Origin: Vibrio thalassae
GTDB lineage: Bacteria > Pseudomonadota > Gammaproteobacteria > Enterobacterales > Vibrionaceae
Assembly (NCBI RefSeq): GCF_900089835.1
Contig: NZ_OANU01000027.1
Location: 1 to 46,927, forward strand
Direction: 5' to 3'
DNA length: 46,927 bases
This document shows, piece by piece, positions 34,289 to 42,406 of the stretch (its first letter is position 1; each line of letters opens with the position of its first letter). The notes beneath the pieces are model-generated. The model was given only the letters and a program-made list of their open reading frames with translations. It was not told the DNA's origin and did no database searches. Position numbers and translations under genes: made by a program.

Positions 34289-34756
34289 ATGCTTCGTGAT
34301 TACACCTTTAACTGCCTAGTAACCATGCCACGTCATGAACTGGAAGAGTTCAGTCTTCGAATGATTAGCCGAATGGTGCCAGAAGATGTGATGACTGAGT
34401 TGTTTACCTTTGAACACGAAGAAGTAGACAGCGAAGAGCGCATGATGACAGCGCGCCTTGACGCAACGTTGCGAATGACAGCGATTGCTCTAAGCGAGAT
34501 TCAACAAGCGTTTGATGACTCTGACAACGCTAAGCAGAACAGTGAGCGAATGACTCGATTAGTGCTTTGGCACTTTTACGCCATTTCATTCAATTTAGAG
34601 ACGGCAATTACGTTGGAAGCGCACTGTGAACAGGTCGAAAAACTATTGATTGACCCTCCACAAGATGCGTTTGGCTGGGTGAAAACATTGACTGAGTTGC
34701 TGCACACGTATGCGAAGATAAACGCTGATCTTAATCCGCAACAAGACGCGGAATAA
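34289..34756 (+). CDS. Hypothetical cytoplasmic protein
   Basis: This 155-residue protein is rich in Glu and helical throughout (MPRHELEEFSLRMISRMVPEDVMTELF ... ALSEIQQAFDDSDNAKQNSERMTRLVLWHFYAISFNLETAITLEAHCEQVEKLL). No signal peptide, membrane segment or catalytic motif is visible. Codon use looks like that of its neighbours, suggesting a core and not recently acquired gene. The ribosome-binding site AGAG is weak. The downstream region reaches the broken araC gene on the other strand. No function can be stated. Confidence 0.7.
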   Translation: MLRDYTFNCLVTMPRHELEEFSLRMISRMVPEDVMTELFTFEHEEVDSEERMMTARLDATLRMTAIALSEIQQAFDDSDNAKQNSERMTRLVLWHFYAISFNLETAITLEAHCEQVEKLLIDPPQDAFGWVKTLTELLHTYAKINADLNPQQDAE

Positions 34757-34859
34757 TTTACTGACAACTCGAATGTAGTTAGGAGTACGCCTTGAGAGCT
34801 GGGGACGTTGTCCTAGAACTTAGAGGCTTAACAGGTCCAGTTAGAGCGGGTTCCTAAAA

Positions 34860-35579
34860 CTATGTCGTGACGGTCTTAATATAATCCTTGGGGGTTAAGC
34901 CAAACTTGCCTTTGAAGCGTTGACTAAACCTTCCTTCCGACTGGTAACCACACGACTGCGCCAACAAAGCGATATTACGAGTCCCACCCTGTATTCAAGA
35001 CAAAGCATGATTTAATCGCACTTCTACCAATAGTTCTCGGTACTGTGTGCCTTCTTGTTTAAGTTTACGAATCAAAGTGGCACGACTCATCGCAAAGTGG
35101 ATCGCAATGGTTTCTAGCGCATGCTCTTCACTGGGAGAAAGTGAAAGGTAGCGACTTAACTTTTGACTAAATAGGGTGTTTACGTCGGAGAATAACTGAT
35201 GCAATGCACCGATTTCCGCTAATTGTTGGTAAAACCCCATCACCCAAAAGGTACGTGTTTCGTTGCTCATGTTGTACTGATCAAACGAGAACAAAGCATT
35301 GAGTATGTCTTGCAGGCCGCTGGTTGCACTTAGCAGCGGTGTTTCCTCTCCTTGACCATTATTTCTACTGAGCTCGAGCATAGATTCCGGCGGTAAACAA
35401 TGAAAGCTGAAGACTCGAGATAAAAATCGTCCTTTTTGTGGTAAATTTTCGAAACTGAGTGAGGCAGACGCATCACTCAGCAACAATTTTGAATGGGATA
35501 CGTCTATAACATTATCTTTCCAAAACAGTCGCTTACTGCCGGAAATAATTTGAATAATACTAGGGGAATGCATTCGCAC
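34860..35579 (-). pseudogene. AraC-family regulator interrupted by an in-frame TGA
   Basis: The upstream part (to 34995) reads as the sensing domain (IIQIISGSKRLFWKDN...) and the first HTH (ETIAIHFAMSRATLIRKLKQEGTQYRELLVEVRLNHALS). A TGA at codon 195 (34995-34997) then interrupts. Reading continues in the same frame through IQGGTRNIALLAQSCGYQSEGRFSQRFKGKFGLTPKDYIKTVTT to TAG at 34860, a full second HTH with the classic AraC ending. The stop replaces a residue that is usually Leu (ALSLIQ). Either a nonsense mutation or a sequencing error explains it. The N-terminus is also shortened and overlaps the truncated PEBP gene by 20 bases, so the sensing domain may be incomplete. Confidence 0.8.
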
Positions 35580-35901
35580 GTTTCTCAGTTTTTGGCTTTG
35601 CTCCTCGTGGTAGTTCCGTCACAGAAGCGGGGATGTTAAAAGCAATCCAGTGCCAAAAACCACTGCCAGTAGGTGCATCTGGGTCATAAGCAGTGATGGC
35701 GAAACTCTTAGTACCAGCTGGAGCATCGCTCCATGATAGCTGAGGTGATAGGTTGCCGCCATCGCAACCCCAGCTGTTATATTCAAAGGTTTTGGCCATT
35801 GGGTGCCCTTCTTGAATATCTTGACTCTTCAACTCAAATGCGTGCGCTGACCCCATAGCTAATAGGCTTAATGTTAAGACTGATTTGGTGATGATTTTCA
35901 T
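35560..35901 (-). pseudogene. Truncated YbhB/YbcL-type (PEBP) protein
   Basis: This 113-residue protein has a signal peptide (MKIITKSVLTLSLLAMGSAHA) followed by FELKSQDIQEGHPM, GGNLSPQLSWSDAPAGTKSFAITAYDPDAPTGSGFWHWIAFNIPASVTELPRGA. This is the N-terminal two-thirds of a phosphatidylethanolamine-binding-like protein. The usual C-terminal part (GYGGPCPP and YVFTVYALD regions, about 70 residues) is absent. After RGAKPKTEKRANAFP the frame ends inside the start of the araC remnant. A deletion that removed the PEBP 3' end and araC 5' end would explain both genes. Its ATG at 35901 has GGAGCAT before it. Confidence 0.75.
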
Positions 35902-36180
35902 TGTGATGCTCCGATGTTTAAGTTCGGAGTTAAGTCTATCGCCTCAATAGTATCGAAATATAACAATAAGTATCACATTTTGTTTTTATGTCCATTTTAA
36001 TGATACTTATTGTGATTTTTGTGCGATTTTTCGATGAAGCCTGAACATTCCATGGCGTTCTTTTATCACGACTCATTGTTGATAAAGCGAATGCAGCAAA
36101 CAACCATTATCTATGGCATAATCGCGCGCCGTAAAAGCCGAGCTTTTTCTTTTTCAATGTACTTAACTAGAACGATACCG

Positions 36181-36714
36181 ATGACAACTAAATCAACCGT
36201 GATTATTGGATTGCATAATCCAAAAAGTCCAACCAATGTAGGCGCAGTGATGAGAGCTGCAGGCTGCTATGACGCATCTCAAGTTCGCTACAATGGGACT
36301 CGTTACAGTCGAGCGGTCAGATTTCAAACAGACACACAGAATACTCAGGAACGAATCGCTTTGGTTGAGATGGATGATCTTACCGCTGAGCTGGATAAAG
36401 GTGTGGCTGTTGTTTGTGTTGAGTTTGCTGTAGGGGCGACCTCATTGCCTTCATTCTGCCACCCAGAGAACGCGGTATATATTTTTGGACCAGAGGATGG
36501 ATCGCTCCCTCAAGACATAGTGGATAGGGCCGACCACGTGGTTTATGTGCCTACGCATGGTTGCATGAATCTTGCGGCGACGGTTAATGTAGTGCTTTAC
36601 GACCGCTTAGCCAAATCCATAGGTCAAGTTGATGATTATCAACAAGTGATCGCGAATCGAGACAACAAAAATCGCCTCAAAGTGAAGGCGGCATCAGACC
36701 AAGTTACACAGTGA
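36181..36714 (+). CDS. SpoU/TrmH-family RNA methyltransferase
   Basis: This 177-residue protein is read from ATG 36181; an upstream in-frame ATG at 36019 would add 54 poorly conserved residues. The SPOUT fold is shown by VIIGLHNPKSPTNVGAVMRAAG (motif 1), AVYIFGPEDGSLPQDIVDRAD (motif 2, AdoMet loop) and VYVPTHGCMNLAATVNVVLYDRL (motif 3, knot). It would 2'-O-methylate a tRNA or rRNA ribose. The short length without an N-terminal RNA-binding extension resembles TrmL-like members, but the target cannot be assigned. A long hairpin (36733-36770) follows. Confidence 0.88.
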   Translation: MTTKSTVIIGLHNPKSPTNVGAVMRAAGCYDASQVRYNGTRYSRAVRFQTDTQNTQERIALVEMDDLTAELDKGVAVVCVEFAVGATSLPSFCHPENAVYIFGPEDGSLPQDIVDRADHVVYVPTHGCMNLAATVNVVLYDRLAKSIGQVDDYQQVIANRDNKNRLKVKAASDQVTQ

Positions 36715-36732
36715 TAAACAAGTAATCGTATC

Positions 36733-36770
36733 GCAAACCGCGTTCGCCAACTGTCGTTGGCGCGGTTTGC
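36733..36770 (+). terminator. Long hairpin after methyltransferase gene
   Basis: GCAAACCGCG and CGCGGTTTGC outer arms, with an inner GCCAAC/GTTGGC pair, lie shortly after the stop. There is no T-run, so rho-independent action is uncertain. Confidence 0.5.
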
Positions 36771-36812
36771 GCATATTGTTGTGAAAAACAATTCCCTTTT
36801 GTTTCTGCATCC

Positions 36813-36840
36813 TTGGTGTTATACATATATATAACACCAA
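36813..36840. promoter_or_regulatory. GntR operator candidate
   Basis: Perfect 11-bp arms TTGGTGTTATA and TATAACACCAA have a six-base spacer, 18 bases upstream of the GntR gene start. The TATA-rich centre may overlap the -10 box, which suits autorepression. Confidence 0.7.
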
Positions 36841-36858
36841 TTCAGCTAAGGGGCGCTA

Positions 36859-37230
36859 ATGACGCATTGGCATGATCGTCAACCGATTTTTCGTCAGTTG
36901 GCTGACCAAATTACTCAGCAAATCCTTCAAGGGATATGGCAAGAAGGCCAACCACTACCATCTGTTCGTAATGTCTCGGCAGACATGAAGATTAACCACT
37001 TAACGGTAATGAAAGGTTATCAGTTGCTAGTGGATGAAGGGCTGGTAGAAAAGAGGCGGGGTCAAGGTATGTTTGTTGCGACTGGGGCTAAAAGCCGACT
37101 ATTGAACGACGAAAAAGCGCGCTTTCTAGAACAGCAAATACCTCAAATTGCCGCAACACTGCAGCGTCTGGATATGTCTTTAGAGGAGTTTGTCCAGCAA
37201 ATTAAACCACATATTAAAGGTGACCAATGA
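36859..37230 (+). CDS. GntR-family regulator (YtrA type)
   Basis: This 123-residue repressor has a winged HTH at about 8-75: PIFRQLADQITQQILQGIWQEGQPLPSVRNVSADMKINHLTVMKGYQLLVDEGLVEKRRGQGMFV. A short ~45-residue helical tail replaces a ligand-binding domain. Both features mark the YtrA subfamily, which commonly controls an adjacent ABC exporter operon. It overlaps the ABC ATPase gene by four bases (ATGA). A perfect dyad at 36813-36840 lies just upstream. The inducer is unknown; cell-envelope stress is common in this family. Confidence 0.9.
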   Translation: MTHWHDRQPIFRQLADQITQQILQGIWQEGQPLPSVRNVSADMKINHLTVMKGYQLLVDEGLVEKRRGQGMFVATGAKSRLLNDEKARFLEQQIPQIAATLQRLDMSLEEFVQQIKPHIKGDQ

Positions 37231-38084
37231 GCGCTTTAGTTAGTGTGCAAAATGCATCCAAGCAATATAGCAAGCAAGGTGAAGGCTTGCACGACATCAG
37301 TTTTGAGTTACAGGCTGGTCAGGTACTCGGCTTGCTAGGACACAACGGTGCCGGTAAATCAACACTCATTAACGCCTTACTTGGCGCACACGAATATAGT
37401 GGAACCATACGCATCAATGGTTTCGAGCCATTAACACAGCGTGACAAGATCATGCAAAGCCTGTCCTACATTTCAGATGTCAATGTACTTCCTGGTTGGA
37501 TGACGGTGGCACAGCTGCTGAACTATACCGAAGGAGTGCACACAGGGTTTGATCGTCACAAAGCCGATGAGCTACTTCGCCACACTAATATCAAGCTGCG
37601 TACTCGAATCAAGGCGCTGTCTAAAGGTATGAAAGTTCAGCTTCATTTAGCGGTGGTGATTGCAACTAATACGCAAATACTCATTTTAGATGAACCGACA
37701 TTAGGGCTAGATTTAGTCTATCGAGAGACGTTCTATCGTCACTTGCTAGAGTGGTTTCACGATGGAGAGAGAGTGTTAATCATTGCCAGTCATGAAGTGA
37801 GTGAGATAGAGCATCTACTTGCTGATGTGCTGATTCTGAAACAAGGTCGCTCAGTATTACAAAGCTCGATGGAAGCCATCAGTGAAGATTACTTTATCCT
37901 TGATGCTAATGATGAACATCGAATGCAAATTGAAACCATGAACCCGCTCTCATTTCAAAAAGGATTAGCAAGTACGAAATGGCTTCTGTCCTCGCACCAC
38001 GCAAAGCAAGCTGAAGCATTAGGTGCGATATATGAGGTGAAGTTAGCCGATCTGTTTTTGGCTTTACAAAAGGAGGCCGTATAA
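37227..38084 (+). CDS. ABC transporter ATP-binding protein
   Basis: This 285-residue ATPase has Walker A GHNGAGKST (about 38-46), a degenerate signature LSKGMKVQLHLAVV (SKG in place of SGG, common in this BcrA/YtrB-type group), Walker B ILILDEPTLGLDL and a switch His in ASHEVSEIEH. The C-terminal ~65 residues are an extra domain. It is encoded between the GntR repressor and the permease, with overlaps of four bases and one base, so it is a tightly coupled operon. It is probably the motor of an exporter or resistance pump. The substrate is unknown. Confidence 0.92.
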   Translation: MSALVSVQNASKQYSKQGEGLHDISFELQAGQVLGLLGHNGAGKSTLINALLGAHEYSGTIRINGFEPLTQRDKIMQSLSYISDVNVLPGWMTVAQLLNYTEGVHTGFDRHKADELLRHTNIKLRTRIKALSKGMKVQLHLAVVIATNTQILILDEPTLGLDLVYRETFYRHLLEWFHDGERVLIIASHEVSEIEHLLADVLILKQGRSVLQSSMEAISEDYFILDANDEHRMQIETMNPLSFQKGLASTKWLLSSHHAKQAEALGAIYEVKLADLFLALQKEAV

Positions 38085-38914
38085 TGCGTTCAATTATTGC
38101 AATGCTGCGTAAAGAGTGGATAGAAAACCCACTGGTAACACGAGTGCCTCTATTCATGCTTGCGTGTAGTTTGCTTTTATTTATCAGTGTAATGAGCAGT
38201 TCGACGTTACAAACTAATATGTTTTTTCATATGAGCTATAGCGGCGATGTGAGTGATCTTCACAAAGATATGGCAAATGACGTGAGTATGTTAGTTATGG
38301 GTGGAGCAGGGTTGTTGTCAATTTTGCTCGGTACTCAGTATTTCCCAAGAACGTTGCGTAAAGAGCGTTGTGAAGGCAGCATCATGTTTTGGCGCAGCAT
38401 GCCAGTTAGCGATGTAAAAACGCATCTAGTCAAATTGGCCTTTGGTCTTCTAGTCATTCCTTTCGTGTGCTCTGCTTTGGTATTTTGTGCTGATTTACTA
38501 TTGTGGTTACTCAATACTTCAACGGACCATCAGTTAGCCTTACTGCATCGACAGTCCTCACTGTTTGACGTGGTGATTAACTGGTTGGTTTTTTGTATGA
38601 AAATGACGGTTGCGGGAGTATTACTGCTGCCGTTAGCACTGAGTGCAATGGCACTATCGCAAAAAGTGAATTCTCCGTTACTTGTTATGTTAATCGCTAT
38701 CTACGCTTTGCGTTGGATGCCGATTGCTATGTTTGGTTTTTACGGAATTGACCAGTTTTTCTCAGATATTTTCTATCTGCCTTTGCATGCGATTCTTGCC
38801 GTTAACCCCTTTAGTGCAATACCGCAAGCAGGTTGGTTTAATGTAGGTATTTACACCTTAATAGGCATAATGGCTTGGTTCACTAGCATTAAATTTAGTC
38901 GCACAGTGAGTTAA
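38084..38914 (+). CDS. ABC transporter permease subunit
   Basis: This 276-residue membrane protein has about six helices: at 20-38 (VPLFMLACSLLLFISVMSS), then MLVMGGAGLLSILLGTQYF, LVIPFVCSALVFCADLLLWLL, a central region (MKMTVAGVLLLPLALSAMALS), LLVMLIAIYALRWMPIAMFG and the C-terminal IYTLIGIMAWFTSI. The ATG overlaps the ATPase stop (TAATG). It resembles ABC-2-type permeases that partner YtrB/BcrA ATPases, and the two would form an export pump under GntR control. Exported compound not known. Confidence 0.85.
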   Translation: MRSIIAMLRKEWIENPLVTRVPLFMLACSLLLFISVMSSSTLQTNMFFHMSYSGDVSDLHKDMANDVSMLVMGGAGLLSILLGTQYFPRTLRKERCEGSIMFWRSMPVSDVKTHLVKLAFGLLVIPFVCSALVFCADLLLWLLNTSTDHQLALLHRQSSLFDVVINWLVFCMKMTVAGVLLLPLALSAMALSQKVNSPLLVMLIAIYALRWMPIAMFGFYGIDQFFSDIFYLPLHAILAVNPFSAIPQAGWFNVGIYTLIGIMAWFTSIKFSRTVS

Positions 38915-39354
38915 CCACTTATAGTGGCGGCAATGTATAGAGCCCCTGCAGCTCAGGGGCCAATACAGGTTGGGTTATTGATACTCAATCACTTTAGCGA
39001 CCAACGGTTTGATTTCTTCATCGCTGCTTTAACTAGAGCAGTCAACGACGTTAGCGACTCATTAACATTATTTACGCAATAAAATATATGTCGGATAACT
39101 GGCTTGTAACGATAGAATTATCGTTAAAACCCGCATGTATGCCTTAATTATTCTTTCAGGTCTAGAGTTTTTAGATAATTCACTTTTCTTCGTGAATTAA
39201 GATCACGATATCGAAAATCCAAACAAAACTATGATACATGCCGTATGAATAATTGATTGCTTCAATCATATAATTTCAGGTGAACTCAATGCGTTACTGT
39301 ATCTAAATGCTGAGTGGATCCCATCATGGAATTGAATGAATAAGAGGTAATATC
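38915..39354. other. Scar region with a gene-end remnant
   Basis: A hairpin GCCCCTG...CAGGGGC lies at 38942-38960. On the minus strand at about 38975-39030, a short in-frame stretch ending DEEIKPLVAKVIEYQ and a stop codon looks like the 3' tip of a lost gene, possibly cytochrome-c-like. An in-frame TAA lies just upstream of it. The remainder is AT-rich and holds the promoter of the chitinase remnant. Confidence 0.35.
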
Positions 39355-39615
39355 GTGAAGCACAAAACGCTCTCTATTGCAGTAGCTCTAGGTTTAGGCT
39401 GTATTGTGAATGCCGCATCAGCGAATGAAATGGTCAACCCAGAAGCTGGTGTAGTGGTAGGTTATTGGCATAACTGGTGTAATGCCGTTGGTTATAAAGG
39501 TGGTAACTCACCTTGTGTTACGTTGGATGAGGTTGACCCTATGTACAACGTAGTCAACGTTTCATTTATGAAGGTGTTTAATACTAGTGACGGTCGCATC
39601 CGGTTTGCAAATTAA
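39355..39615 (+). pseudogene. Truncated GH18 chitinase N-terminus
   Basis: This 86-residue fragment starts at GTG 39355 with AAGAGG upstream. A signal peptide (MKHKTLSIAVALGLGCIVNAASA) precedes NEMVNPEAGVVVGYWHNWCNAVGYKGG, then VDPMYNVVNVSFMKVFNTSDGRI. The VVGYWHNW strand and NVVNVSFMKVF strand are the first two barrel strands of Vibrio-type secreted GH18 chitinases. The catalytic DxxDxDxE motif and the remaining several hundred residues are absent. The frame ends RFAN soon after GRI. It cannot be an active chitinase and is a remnant of a deletion. Confidence 0.8.
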
Positions 39616-39782
39616 TGACGAATACTCTTGGTGAGTTAATTGAGTTGACGATAGCTTGTGATAGTTCTGAGTATCCATAGAAACACTGTGTTATTTAAAT
39701 TTTTGTATGAGTCATTTGTATACAGAAAAATGAGCTGCACTTTAGCCAATCGAATATGCGTATAGATCTTACAGGGAATTTG

Positions 39783-41207
39783 ATGATGAATGAGTCGGTA
39801 AGCAGTCGCAAGCATCTTAGCTTGTTTGGATTCTTTGCCTTAACCGCAACGATGGTAATGACGGTTTATGAATACCCAACCTTTGCGTCTTCAGGTATTT
39901 CTTTAGTCTTTTATCTTGTTGTTGCTGGGCTGTTTTGGTTCCTTCCTGTTGCATTGTGTGCCGCAGAAATGGCAACGATAGAGGGCTGGGATAAAGGCGG
40001 GGTCTACACATGGGCGGGTAAGACACTCGGAGAAAAATGGGGTTTTGCTAACATATTCTTTCAATGGTTCCAGATCACTGTCGGGTTTGTCACCATGATT
40101 TATTTCATACTTGGTGCACTGTCTTACGTCCTTGACTGGGATGCACTAAACAACGACCCGATGATACGTTTTATTGGCGTTATGGTGATCTTCTGGGGAC
40201 TGACTTTATCTCAGTTTAAAGGCACAAAGTTCACAAGTACGATAGCAAAATATGGCTTCATTCTGGGCATTGCTATTCCGGCAATCATTTTGTTTACGTT
40301 AACAATGGGCTTCTTTTTGACTGGCGGCGTAAGTGATATGGATCTATCACTTAGCAACATGGTTCCAGACTTTACCCAATTAAATACTGTTGTCGTCTTT
40401 GTGTCGTTTATTCTTGCCTATGCAGGTATTGAAGCGTCAGCAACACACGCAAATGAAATGACAAATGTCAAACGTGATTATCCAATTGCGATTATTTTAC
40501 TTGTCTTATTGGCAATTGGCTTAAACACTATTGGTGGTATTGCTATCGGTGCCGTGGTACCGGAAGAATCTCTTGGTTTATCCATAGGGGTAGTACAAGG
40601 TTTTGAAGGCTTATTTGCCCATTTTACGGACCACGCAGGTTGGGTGGTTAGGATTGTCGCTGTATTTATCGCATTTGGAGTATGTGCTGAGGTATCTGCG
40701 TGGGTAGTAGGTCCATCGTGGGGTATGCTTGAAGCGGGTAAAGACGGTCTGTTACCTAAAAAGCTAGCAGAGACTAATGAATATGATGTCCCAGTCAAGT
40801 TTCTAATTATGCAAGGAATTATAGTAAGTATTTGGGCAGCAGTACTTACCTTTGGCGGGAGTGGCGCCAATGTATCATTCTTTACTGCAATATCGTTAAC
40901 CGTAGTTATTTACTTAGTCGGTTACATTATATTCTTTATTTCATACCTAACAGTAGTATTGAAGTTTAAAGAACTACCAAGAGCGTTTGAAATCCCTGGT
41001 GGAACACCCGTAAAACTAATTTGTGCAATAGCAGGGCTTGCTATCTCATTTGTCGCGCTTGGTATATCATTCATTCCACCTGCTCAGTTAGGTGGAGGTG
41101 ATGCTTCTACCGCTTACTTGACAATTCTCATTATAAGTTTTGCCATAACCTTATGTATTCCATTTTTTGTGTATCGAAGAATGAGAGCAAATAAAACCTC
41201 AAAATGA
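39783..41207 (+). CDS. APC-superfamily amino-acid permease (GadC-like)
   Basis: This 474-residue inner-membrane transporter has about 12 helices. I chose ATG 39783 (an adjacent ATG at 39786 is equally possible) because AGGGA lies five bases upstream; a further in-frame ATG at 39756 lacks such a site. Motifs typical of glutamate:GABA-type antiporters are YEYPTFASSGISLVFYLVVAGLFWFLP, GGVYTWAGKTLGEKWGF, SQFKGTKFTSTIAKYGF and SAWVVGPSWGMLEAGKDGLLP. The substrate is probably an amino acid or polyamine. No decarboxylase gene is adjacent, so an acid-resistance pairing is not shown. An 11-bp-stem hairpin (41218-41256) separates it from the RND genes. Confidence 0.85.
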   Translation: MMNESVSSRKHLSLFGFFALTATMVMTVYEYPTFASSGISLVFYLVVAGLFWFLPVALCAAEMATIEGWDKGGVYTWAGKTLGEKWGFANIFFQWFQITVGFVTMIYFILGALSYVLDWDALNNDPMIRFIGVMVIFWGLTLSQFKGTKFTSTIAKYGFILGIAIPAIILFTLTMGFFLTGGVSDMDLSLSNMVPDFTQLNTVVVFVSFILAYAGIEASATHANEMTNVKRDYPIAIILLVLLAIGLNTIGGIAIGAVVPEESLGLSIGVVQGFEGLFAHFTDHAGWVVRIVAVFIAFGVCAEVSAWVVGPSWGMLEAGKDGLLPKKLAETNEYDVPVKFLIMQGIIVSIWAAVLTFGGSGANVSFFTAISLTVVIYLVGYIIFFISYLTVVLKFKELPRAFEIPGGTPVKLICAIAGLAISFVALGISFIPPAQLGGGDASTAYLTILIISFAITLCIPFFVYRRMRANKTSK

Positions 41208-41217
41208 ATGAAATTTT

Positions 41218-41256
41218 AATATATGTTGGGCTCATAATGTAAGTTCAACATATATT
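41218..41256 (+). terminator. Hairpin between APC permease and RND adaptor
   Basis: Perfect arms AATATATGTTG and CAACATATATT with a 17-base loop are followed by CTATTTTAA. It is AT-rich and so only moderately stable. It may terminate the permease mRNA or be an operator. Confidence 0.5.
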
Positions 41257-41292
41257 CTATTTTAACATTACTATCATTATTAGGAGGTTACG

Positions 41293-42396
41293 GTGAAAAA
41301 ATGGATTTTTGGTGTTATTATCATCGCTGTTCTTGCCTTCGGGAGTGTGATTGGATTTAATCTATTTGTGAATAATAAGATTAAAACGACGATAGCAAAC
41401 CTACCCGAGCCTATTTTCCCAGTAACTGTTGAGCAATTGAAACCAACAGTATGGCCTCAGAATATTAGAGCTATTGGATTTATTGAACCATATCAAGGTG
41501 TTGATGTTTCGAATGAAGTCTCTGGTATCGTGACTGAAATTAATTTTGAAAATGGTGAGCGCGTAACTGCAACGACAATATTAGCCTCATTAAATGATCA
41601 GGTACAGCAAGCTGAGTTAAAAGAGCAACAGGTGCAACTACCCGCTGTTAGAAATGATTATTTAAGGGTCAAAAGTCTCTATAGTGAAAAATCTGTCTCA
41701 GAACAGAGCCTACAAGCCGCAGAGGCGAAATATCAAGCCTTATTAGCGAACATCGAAAGTTTAAAAGCCAACATTGAGTTACGTAAAATCCGCGCGCCTT
41801 TCGATGGAAAACTCGGTATTCGCAACATTAACCTTGGGCAATACGTACCTGTTGGCACTGATATAGTAAGACTCGAAGATTTATCTGTGATGCGAGTCAG
41901 ATTTAGTGTACCGCAATCGAAAATTGGTCACTTAAAAATAGGGCAGCGCATCTCACTGAGTGTTCAATCTTATCCAAACAAAAACTATGAGGGAAAAATC
42001 AACGCAATAGAACCAGTAATTAATGACAAAACTGGTTTAGTTATGATTCAGGCAGAGATACCAAACGACGACAGAACCTTGATGGGTGGTATGTTCGCAG
42101 AGGTGAATGTGACGTTAAGTGATCTAGATAAACAATTTGTCGTTCCTCAAACGTCCATTGCGTTCGCGCTTTACGGCAACTCCGTGTTTGTTGTAGAAAA
42201 GGACGGAAGTGACCATCGTGTCAAACAAATCACAGTTGAAGTGCTGCAGAGAGATGGAAATTTCGCGCTAATAAAGGGCGATTTAAAGTTTGATCAACAA
42301 GTAGTCACAACAGGAATTTTGAATTTGGGCAACAATACAAAAGTGAACATTGTAGAGAGCCCGATAGACACGCCAGACAAAATGCCTAAGCTTTAG
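41293..42396 (+). CDS. RND efflux periplasmic adaptor protein
   Basis: This 367-residue membrane-fusion protein has an N-terminal membrane anchor (about 4-26, KWIFGVIIIAVLAFGSVIGFNLFV). A lipoyl/barrel-sandwich domain is seen as GIVTEINFENGERVTATTILASLND and RAPFDGKLGIRNINLGQYVPVGT, with an alpha-helical hairpin between. The beta-barrel and membrane-proximal domains include MGGMFAEVNVTL. It has no lipobox. AGGAGG lies eight bases before its GTG start. It sits 10 bases upstream of the RND pump and is certainly co-transcribed. No outer-membrane channel gene is nearby, so a TolC-type protein encoded elsewhere is needed. Confidence 0.93.
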   Translation: MKKWIFGVIIIAVLAFGSVIGFNLFVNNKIKTTIANLPEPIFPVTVEQLKPTVWPQNIRAIGFIEPYQGVDVSNEVSGIVTEINFENGERVTATTILASLNDQVQQAELKEQQVQLPAVRNDYLRVKSLYSEKSVSEQSLQAAEAKYQALLANIESLKANIELRKIRAPFDGKLGIRNINLGQYVPVGTDIVRLEDLSVMRVRFSVPQSKIGHLKIGQRISLSVQSYPNKNYEGKINAIEPVINDKTGLVMIQAEIPNDDRTLMGGMFAEVNVTLSDLDKQFVVPQTSIAFALYGNSVFVVEKDGSDHRVKQITVEVLQRDGNFALIKGDLKFDQQVVTTGILNLGNNTKVNIVESPIDTPDKMPKL

Positions 42397-42406
42397 GAGT
42401 GCGATC

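Noticed and set aside
36019..36180. Longer N-terminus for the SpoU methyltransferase
   Set aside because: The extra 54 residues do not look conserved, and the family core begins right at the later ATG.
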